Positions 14,167-19,857 of a stretch of 19,857 nt of DNA are shown here, one piece after another. This DNA comes from CAYHOI01 sp964358175 (lineage in GTDB: Bacteria; Margulisbacteria; Riflemargulisbacteria; GWF2-35-9): assembly GCA_964358175.1 (NCBI GenBank), contig CAYHOI010000027.1, forward strand, positions 1 to 19,857. The letters are read 5' to 3'. Below the pieces are notes generated by a model. The model was not told the DNA's origin, did not search any database, and was given only the letters and a program-made list of their open reading frames with translations. Within the stretch, counting starts at the first letter, position 1. Every line of letters begins with the position of its first letter. Made by a program: the position numbers and the translations under genes.

Positions 14167-16539
14167 TTAAGCAGTCTTTTTCAAGGGACATTTCTCAGTA
14201 TCTGACAACCATTTTTTAGAACTGTTTTGGAATGGACTTCGCACCAAAACCGTTTCCAGAACCTCGTGAATCGTGGTCATTCCCGTTATCTTGATCTGGC
14301 GTCGCAACACCTTCTTGATGTCCCCAACTTCATCAAGATTGTCCTGTGGAACCAAGACCTCCTGTATGTTTTGACGTTCCGCAGCGAGGAGTTTTTCGCG
14401 AATTCCCCCGACGGCCAGGACGTTCCCATGTAGCGAAATTTCTCCAGTAATCGCAACATCCTGTCGAACCGGAATACGCGTGTAGGCTGAAACAAGCGCA
14501 ACGACAATAGCAACCCCAGCAGAAGGCCCATCCTTCGGAATGGCATTTTCAGGCATGTGAACATGCGCATCCAGCGTCTGATAAAAGTGTTTTGGCAAAT
14601 CAAGTTTTTGAGCCAGTAGCCTTACAAGACTGAAGGCCGTTTGAGAGGACTCCTGCATGACCTCGCCCATCTTACCAGTCAACCTCAGGAGTCCTTTCCC
14701 TGGGAAAACCGATACTTCAATGGGCAAAATCTCTCCACCTTGAGAGGTATAAGCCAACCCCAAAGAAAGACCAATTGAAGGCTCGCTGTGATGATGAGAC
14801 CTCTTATAGCGTGGAACACCCAATAGCTCTCTGATGATCGATTCGGAAAGCTCAGGAATCCGTTCGTGACTGAATCGGCGAACGACAAATTTGCGAGCAA
14901 GCGAAGCGATACAGCGCTCCAATTCACGTAGTCCTGCTTCCTTGGTGTAGAGCATGATCAATTGTTCAAGCACCTCATCCTGGATAATAAATTCATTGAG
15001 CTCAAGCCCGTGCTTGCCTAGGATGCTGGGAAGCAAGTACTGCCTCGCAATCTGTTTTTTTTCATCTAGGGTATAGCCCGATAACGCAATAACTTCCATT
15101 CTGTCTAGCAAGGGGCTTGGGATGTCAAAAGTATTGTTTGCCGTTGCAATAAAAAGAATCTTGCTCAGATCAAAAGGGACTTCAAGATAATAATCATAAA
15201 AATGACTGTTTTGTTCCTTATCCAGTATTTCCAGAAGAACCGCAGAGGGATTGCTTTGAAAGTGCGTGGAGATCTTGTCGATCTCATCTAGTAAAATGAC
15301 AGGGCTACGTGTTTTCGCAGATCGAATTGCCTGGATAATTCGACCCGGCATAGCTCCAACGTAGGTGCGTCGATGCCCTCGCAATTCAGCTTCATCATTC
15401 ATTCCCCCCAATGAAATCTTGATGAATTCTCGCCCCATCACTTTGGCAATGGACTTGGCGATACTTGTCTTCCCTACCCCGCTCGGTCCGGTTAAGCATA
15501 AAATGGATCCCTGAATATCCTGCGTAAGCTTGTACACAGCAAGAAACTCCGTAATCCGTTCCTTGACTTTTTCCAAGCCGAAATGTCGTTCACTAAGACG
15601 AGGCTCTACCAGAGCAAGATCATATTCAGGCTCTCTTTTCCAGACCCAAGGCAAGTCAATAAGCCACTCCAGATAGCTCTTCACCACGGCTGATTCAGCT
15701 GACAGAGAGGACATTTTTCGTAGCTTGCCTAACTCACGATACGCTCGCTCCTTGATTTCGCTAGGCATCGAAGCCTTTTCAATTCGCTCAGCATAGTCCG
15801 CAATTTCATCGTATTCAGAACTTCCAGCTCCAAGCTCTTCCTGTATGGCTTTTATTTTTTCTTTCAGATAAAACTCTTTTTGTGAGCGTTCAATCCTACC
15901 CCGAACATTGCTGTGAAGTTTGTTTTCCACCCGAATCACGTCGGTCTCCTCTGTAAGCAGACGCAAAAGAATTTCAGCCTTCTTTCGGGTACTGTTTTGA
16001 GTCAAAATATTCTGCTTCTCGGCGATTGGGAACATGATGAAGTGCGTTATGGTATTCATAAATCGATTGAGATCCTTTTGCTTAAATAACTCCTCAATGA
16101 TCCCGGAAGGAATGTTTTTACTGAGCCCCATGTAAGCTTCCAATGCTTGATAGATGAGCTGCATCATCTCCTCTTTTTGAGAAGTTTCTGCCATGTCATT
16201 GATATCTTTCAGCAACTTGGGTTCTACCATAAAGAATCCTTGGTTCGAATGCACCTGGCTAAGCCCCACCCTGCGATGCCCTTCGAGCAAAACCTTATAC
16301 GTTTTCTCATCGACTTGGGAGGTTTGTAGGATGCTCGCTAACACCCCTGTTTCATGAAAATCTGTTTCCACGGGGTCATCTGTTCCCGTTTTCTGAAGCA
16401 CAAAAACAATATCAAGCTCCTCTTCCATCGCATATTCGAGTGCTTGCAATGACTTTGGTCTTCCCACAAAAACAGGAAAAACAACGCCAGGAAGCACTAC
16501 GATATTTTTTAAAGGGATCAGTGGATATTTAGGCCGCAT
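14167..16539 (-). CDS. lon: ATP-dependent protease Lon
   Basis: A 790-residue cytoplasmic hexameric protease that unfolds and degrades damaged and regulatory proteins. Domains in order: the N-terminal LON substrate-binding domain (about 1-200, starting RPKYPLIPLKNIVVLPG), a coiled-coil linker (about 205-300), the AAA+ module with Walker A GPSGVGKT (351-358) and Walker B VILLDEIDK (414-422), and the Ser-Lys protease domain with the nucleophile in PKDGPSAG (Ser673) and Lys716 in GGIREK. All catalytic residues are present. The length is near the bacterial LonA norm. After the protease domain comes a short polar tail (SKKWLSDTEKCPLKKTA). The start overlaps clpX by 11 bases, so the two proteases are translationally linked. 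Confidence 0.98.
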   Translation of the reverse strand: MRPKYPLIPLKNIVVLPGVVFPVFVGRPKSLQALEYAMEEELDIVFVLQKTGTDDPVETDFHETGVLASILQTSQVDEKTYKVLLEGHRRVGLSQVHSNQGFFMVEPKLLKDINDMAETSQKEEMMQLIYQALEAYMGLSKNIPSGIIEELFKQKDLNRFMNTITHFIMFPIAEKQNILTQNSTRKKAEILLRLLTEETDVIRVENKLHSNVRGRIERSQKEFYLKEKIKAIQEELGAGSSEYDEIADYAERIEKASMPSEIKERAYRELGKLRKMSSLSAESAVVKSYLEWLIDLPWVWKREPEYDLALVEPRLSERHFGLEKVKERITEFLAVYKLTQDIQGSILCLTGPSGVGKTSIAKSIAKVMGREFIKISLGGMNDEAELRGHRRTYVGAMPGRIIQAIRSAKTRSPVILLDEIDKISTHFQSNPSAVLLEILDKEQNSHFYDYYLEVPFDLSKILFIATANNTFDIPSPLLDRMEVIALSGYTLDEKKQIARQYLLPSILGKHGLELNEFIIQDEVLEQLIMLYTKEAGLRELERCIASLARKFVVRRFSHERIPELSESIIRELLGVPRYKRSHHHSEPSIGLSLGLAYTSQGGEILPIEVSVFPGKGLLRLTGKMGEVMQESSQTAFSLVRLLAQKLDLPKHFYQTLDAHVHMPENAIPKDGPSAGVAIVVALVSAYTRIPVRQDVAITGEISLHGNVLAVGGIREKLLAAERQNIQEVLVPQDNLDEVGDIKKVLRRQIKITGMTTIHEVLETVLVRSPFQNSSKKWLSDTEKCPLKKTA

Positions 16540-17764
16540 TCTGGAGAGACTTCGCTTGTGGGAAGCGATCCAAAATACTTTTTGTCGTCACAACGATCTC
16601 TTTCTTTTTGCCTTTCTGAGAAGGCACTTCGTACATATTGTCGAGCATCAGGGCTTCTGTGATCGATCTCAATGCACGGGCTCCCATTTTCTTTTTTTGA
16701 GCAAGCTTTGCAATAAGACGAAGGGCGCCCTGAGTAAAACGAAGCTTCACCTTATCGATTTCCATCAGCTTTTGGTATTGCCTCACCAAAGAGTTTCTTG
16801 GCTCAACCATAATTTGGACCAATTGATCTTCTGTCAGCTCTGTCAACATACTCACCACGGGAAGACGGCCCACAAGCTCTGGAATCAGTCCGTATTTGAT
16901 CAAATCTTCGGATTCGATTCGGTCAACATCATCAGGGTCATCGGGGCTTTCCCCATTGATAAATCCAATCAGCTTCTTATTCTTTCTCTCGCCAATAACC
17001 GCTTCAAGGCCATCGAACGCCCCTCCGCAAATAAAAAGGATGTTGCGGGTATCCAATTGAATAAACTCATCATGCGGATGTTTTCGTCCTGGATGCGTCG
17101 GCACATTGACCACGGTTCCCTCAAGAATTTTGAGAAGTGCCTGCTGAACACCTTCTCCCGAAACATCCCGAGTGATAGATCGATTCTCACTTTTACGAGA
17201 GATCTTATCAATCTCGTCGATATAAATGATCCCTCTTTCTGCTTTACTTACATCTTCGCCCGCCGTTTGCAGGAGCCTAAAAATAACGGACTCCACGTCC
17301 TCACCGACATATCCGGCTTCGGTTAAGGTAGTCGCATCGGCAATCGTAAAAGGCACATTGAGCATTCTCGCTAACGTTTGGGCAATGAGCGTTTTCCCGC
17401 TTCCGGTAGGTCCTACCAACAAAATGTTAGACTTTTGTATTTCGACGTTATCGATAATTCCTTTGGTGGACTCATTCATTAAACGTTTATAATGATTATA
17501 GACCGCAACAGAAATAACCTTCTTTGCGTGAGACTGTCCTATGATATATTGATCCAGAAAAAGATGAATTTCTTTGGGCTTAACAAGAGCCAACCCTGAT
17601 TCCGTCTTGGGGGTGGCATTCTTCAAAATCTCATGACCGGTCTCCAAGCATTGATCACAAATATACACACGATCCGCAAACCCTTCTAAATCACTCTTAA
17701 AGAGGTAGTTTGCCTTTTTCTCGGTTATCCCACAAAAGGAGCATTCTTGGTTGGCAGAGGTCAT
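16529..17764 (-). CDS. clpX: ATP-dependent Clp protease ATP-binding subunit ClpX
   Basis: A 411-residue AAA+ unfoldase that feeds substrates to ClpP. The N-terminal zinc-binding domain has cysteines 8, 11, 36 and 39 (CSFC ... CDQC). Walker A is GPTGSGKT (118-125), the pore loop GYVGED (151-156), Walker B IIYIDEIDK (179-187), and the second pore loop GRKHPHDEF with RKH (227-229). The ClpP-docking loop contains IGF (266-268), which shows it should work with a ClpP. It overlaps clpP by 4 bases (ATGA) and lon by 11, and is preceded by no separate promoter that I can see. Length and all motifs are normal. Confidence 0.98.
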   Translation of the reverse strand: MTSANQECSFCGITEKKANYLFKSDLEGFADRVYICDQCLETGHEILKNATPKTESGLALVKPKEIHLFLDQYIIGQSHAKKVISVAVYNHYKRLMNESTKGIIDNVEIQKSNILLVGPTGSGKTLIAQTLARMLNVPFTIADATTLTEAGYVGEDVESVIFRLLQTAGEDVSKAERGIIYIDEIDKISRKSENRSITRDVSGEGVQQALLKILEGTVVNVPTHPGRKHPHDEFIQLDTRNILFICGGAFDGLEAVIGERKNKKLIGFINGESPDDPDDVDRIESEDLIKYGLIPELVGRLPVVSMLTELTEDQLVQIMVEPRNSLVRQYQKLMEIDKVKLRFTQGALRLIAKLAQKKKMGARALRSITEALMLDNMYEVPSQKGKKKEIVVTTKSILDRFPQAKSLQNAA

Positions 17765-18384
17765 TTGCTTTTCTTTTTGGGAACATCCTTTTTGGGGATA
17801 TCCTTTGAAGCCAAAACCTCATCAATAAGACCATATTCGACCGCCTCTTGTGCTGACAAAAAGAAATCGCGATCTGTATCTCTCTGGATAATCTCAAGAG
17901 GCTTACCCGTATTCTCTACCAAGATGTCGTTGAGATATCGCTTCAATCGCAGAATCTCTTTGGTCTGAATTTCGATATCCGTCGCTTGCCCCTGAGCTCC
18001 CCCTAGGGGTTGATGAATCATTATTCGTGAACTGGGAAGCGAAAAACGCTTTCCTTTGGCTCCAGCTGACAGCAAAATGGCCCCCATACTGGCCGCTTGG
18101 CCAAAACAAATAGTGGATACTGGGGCTTTAATAAATCTCATCGTATCATAAATTGCAAGGCCTGCCGTAACGACTCCACCTGGACTATTCACGTACATGC
18201 TGATGTCCTTTTCAGAGTTTTCTGCCTCCAAAAACAACAACTGAGAGACAATAAGGTTGGAGATATGATCATCAATTTCTCCCCCCACAAAAATGATTCG
18301 CTCCTTGAGTAACCTTGAATAAATATCATATGACCGTTCGCCTCGTCCTGTTTGTTCAATAACCATCGGTACTAGCATGCTCAT
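17761..18384 (-). CDS. clpP: ATP-dependent Clp protease proteolytic subunit ClpP
   Basis: A 207-residue serine protease that forms the double heptamer chamber. The catalytic triad is Ser99 in GQAASMGA, His124 in RIMIHQP and Asp173 in DTDRDFFLSA, with the same spacing as in other ClpP proteins (25 and 49 residues). VNSPGGVV (65-72) is the oxyanion strand. The N-terminus (MVIEQTGRGERSYDIYSRLLKERIIF) is the usual processed ClpP start. The C-terminus is a lysine-rich tail, KKDVPKKKSK, slightly longer than typical. A strong Shine-Dalgarno (AAGGAGGA, 18389-18396) precedes the ATG at 18384. It follows tig by 15 bases and overlaps clpX by 4. Confidence 0.98.
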   Translation of the reverse strand: MSMLVPMVIEQTGRGERSYDIYSRLLKERIIFVGGEIDDHISNLIVSQLLFLEAENSEKDISMYVNSPGGVVTAGLAIYDTMRFIKAPVSTICFGQAASMGAILLSAGAKGKRFSLPSSRIMIHQPLGGAQGQATDIEIQTKEILRLKRYLNDILVENTGKPLEIIQRDTDRDFFLSAQEAVEYGLIDEVLASKDIPKKDVPKKKSK

Positions 18385-18399
18385 ATTGTCCTCCTTTTA

Positions 18400-19713
18400 T
18401 TACTTCCGTTTTATTTTGGCGTGTTCCAGCAAGAAGTCAACCACCTTACGGTGCTTTATCGGTTCCTCAAAAACCTCTCTGGATCGTCCTAACTGTGCAC
18501 GAAACTGCTCTCGATAGAGCTCCTTCTGAGCCTCATCTGGTTCACTCTTAAGACTTTCCTCCAGTTCTTTATCAAGCTCTTCTTGTGAAACCTTTATCGC
18601 CTCAGCTTCAGCAATCGCATCCAACCCCAACTGATACTTCACGCTCTTTAGGGCATCGTCACGGTATTCTGACCGTAGCATGTCGAGCGTTTTGTTCGTA
18701 ATCTGCAAATAGGTCGAAAGATCTATGTTCAGTCTTTTAAAATTTCGCTCCATCTGCTGGAGCATCCGATCTACTTCTTTTCGAGTCATGACATCTGGAA
18801 TCTCATTCTCCACATTCTCAACCACCCAGTTGGCCACATCTGTTTTGAGCTTCTCCTCAGCGGACTTTTCTCGCTGTGTTTTTATTTCGGTCTCAACAGA
18901 TCTGCGATACTCCTCCACATTTTTTTTGTCAGTTTTACTTCGCACCCACTCGTCCGTTAATTTTGGGGCACGTTTTATTTTTACAGACTTTATTTTTACT
19001 CGGAAATGGACAGGATCATTAGAAACAAGAATTCCTTCCTTGTCCTTTTTAGACATCGTAATTGAAAATTCTTTTTCATCTTCCTGCTTGAGTCCTTTTA
19101 TCTGCTCGTCGAACTCAGCCGAGATCTTTGCCTTTCCAACAGTCATAGAGCAATTCTCATCCGTCCATTCATTGCTAACCCTATCGTCCACCTTTGCAAA
19201 CACATCCACGATGACTTGAGCTTCATCTTCAATAGGCGCCTTAGCATCCTCTTCATAAGTTGCTTGCGAATCAAGCTCTGATTGAATGGCTTTGGATACA
19301 TCATCCTTTTCTACCTTTACAGAGTCCTTCTCCAGCTTGATCCCTTTATATTTACTCATCTTGATCTCTGGCTTAACCTCAACCGAGATGGAGACCTTGA
19401 AAGGCTTGTCTTGTTCAAGTTGCAAAACCTGAACATCGACAGGGTGGTCAATCACATCAATACGATGCTCGCTGATAATAGCGGAATAATTCTCATTGAT
19501 CAGATCGATCAAGGCCTCATAGGAAAGACGATCTATTCCGTACCAATTCACAAAATGACCCTTTGGGCTTTTGCCAATACGAAATCCAGGAACCTTTACT
19601 TTTTTCACCAAAGAACGGAATTTCTTGTCCATTTCTACTTCCAATTGGGGATACTCATCTTTTACCTCGAATGTAACGAGATTGCCTTGTCTTTTAAGGT
19701 TTTCTACTTTCAT
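18400..19713 (-). CDS. tig: Trigger factor (ribosome-associated chaperone)
   Basis: A 437-residue chaperone that binds at the ribosome exit tunnel and holds nascent chains. The N-terminal ribosome-binding domain holds the signature loop GFRIGKSP (43-50; family GFRxGKxP). A middle FKBP-like peptidyl-prolyl isomerase domain follows (about 150-245), with FDEQIKGLKQEDEKEF and later VKIKSVKIKRAP. The long helical C-terminal arms run to 437. The isomerase region is rather diverged and shorter in recognisable motifs than in E. coli, so isomerase activity is less certain than the chaperone role. GGAG sits 6 bases upstream of the ATG at 19713. It is the first gene of the clp-lon-pyr run, downstream of a candidate promoter. 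Confidence 0.95.
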   Translation of the reverse strand: MKVENLKRQGNLVTFEVKDEYPQLEVEMDKKFRSLVKKVKVPGFRIGKSPKGHFVNWYGIDRLSYEALIDLINENYSAIISEHRIDVIDHPVDVQVLQLEQDKPFKVSISVEVKPEIKMSKYKGIKLEKDSVKVEKDDVSKAIQSELDSQATYEEDAKAPIEDEAQVIVDVFAKVDDRVSNEWTDENCSMTVGKAKISAEFDEQIKGLKQEDEKEFSITMSKKDKEGILVSNDPVHFRVKIKSVKIKRAPKLTDEWVRSKTDKKNVEEYRRSVETEIKTQREKSAEEKLKTDVANWVVENVENEIPDVMTRKEVDRMLQQMERNFKRLNIDLSTYLQITNKTLDMLRSEYRDDALKSVKYQLGLDAIAEAEAIKVSQEELDKELEESLKSEPDEAQKELYREQFRAQLGRSREVFEEPIKHRKVVDFLLEHAKIKRK

Positions 19714-19751
19714 CGCCTACTCCTTTTGGTCTTAAAGTCGAAACACAGACT

Positions 19752-19760
19752 AGTGTAACA
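19752..19760 (-). promoter_or_regulatory. Candidate extended -10 for the tig operon
   Basis: On the minus strand this reads TGTTACACT, TGN plus TACACT. It lies 38 bases before the tig ATG, leaving a leader of about 30 bases that contains the Shine-Dalgarno. It nearly matches the candidate before the DUF475 gene. A TTTATT lies 18 bases further upstream as a weak -35. The leader shows no obvious riboswitch. Confidence 0.4.
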
Positions 19761-19796
19761 TAGAACCCCTTATTCAATAAAGCACGTTGTCTTGAA

Positions 19797-19826
19797 CACC
19801 CCTAACCGATGAGTTTCTGGGGGGTG
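19797..19826. other. Short inverted repeat upstream of tig
   Basis: CACCCC (19797-19802) pairs with GGGGTG (19821-19826) across an 18-base loop. It has no T-run on either side, so it is a weak terminator candidate for a gene off the right edge on the minus strand. Confidence 0.25.
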
Positions 19827-19827
19827 G

Positions 19828-19848
19828 CGGTTTACGGTTTACGGTGAA
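19828..19848. repeat. Short heptamer tandem repeat at the right edge
   Basis: Two perfect CGGTTTA units are followed by a third degenerate one (CGGTGAA). It lies in the gene-free upstream region of tig, about 115 bases from its start, and may run beyond the window. It could be the end of a dispersed repeat. The unit resembles nothing I can name with confidence. Confidence 0.4.
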
Positions 19849-19857
19849 TTTGGCAAC

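Noticed and set aside
16556..17326. A 256-residue open frame on the + strand opposite clpX
   Set aside because: It lies wholly antisense to a complete clpX with every motif intact, and has no family features.
18725..19219. A 164-residue Ser/Phe-rich + strand frame opposite tig
   Set aside because: Its composition is what the complement of Lys/Glu-rich codons gives; trigger factor is the real gene.
19828..19848. Heptamer units as a telomere or CRISPR-like array
   Set aside because: Only two perfect units, no spacers, and no sign of a replicon end.

Overview
The window is chromosomal DNA from a bacterium and is densely packed with genes. Nearly all the named genes are housekeeping: trigger factor, ClpP, ClpX, Lon, both subunits of class 1B dihydroorotate dehydrogenase, HisC, GcvT and MenB. 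The organism cannot be fixed from the sequence. A class 1B pyrD/pyrK pair, tig-clpP-clpX-lon in one run, a DUF475 protein and large unrecognised proteins would suit an uncultivated phylum (a Margulisbacteria-like lineage is one guess), but this is inference. There are no tRNA, rRNA, CRISPR, transposase or phage genes.

Layout, left to right. Positions 1-172 hold a 51-bp palindromic repeat and repeat-like sequence with no convincing complete gene. On the + strand come a 48-residue unknown protein (173-319) and an MFS transporter (330-1523). Converging on these is a minus-strand run read from right to left: a protein of about 1159 residues with an internal duplication (7039-3560), a 284-residue protein (3458-2604), a 69-residue protein overlapping it (2617-2408), and menB (2359-1538). 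The first three are unrecognised and are the most novel genes here. Divergent from them are hisC and gcvT (7126-9266, overlapping by 7 bases). Between gcvT and the convergent DUF475 gene (10321-9386) are a long stem-loop and the second exact copy of the 51-bp repeat. A CheY-like receiver gene (10404-10832) diverges from the DUF475 gene.

From 19713 down to 10793 the minus strand carries one tight run of eight genes: tig, clpP, clpX, lon, a GAF-like protein, pyrK, pyrD and a PhnP-like metallo-beta-lactamase-fold hydrolase. All junctions are overlaps or gaps of at most 15 bases. It joins protein folding and ATP-dependent proteolysis with the fourth step of pyrimidine synthesis. The last gene is broken in this sequence at a run of nine G; ten or seven G would restore its frame.

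Extended -10 motifs (TGN plus a TATAAT-like hexamer) lie a few bases upstream of the starts of hisC, the receiver and the DUF475 gene, none of which has a Shine-Dalgarno sequence. Some promoter-proximal genes may therefore be read from leaderless messages. Other genes have strong Shine-Dalgarno sites (clpP, tig, the 1159- and 284-residue genes, the 48-residue gene).
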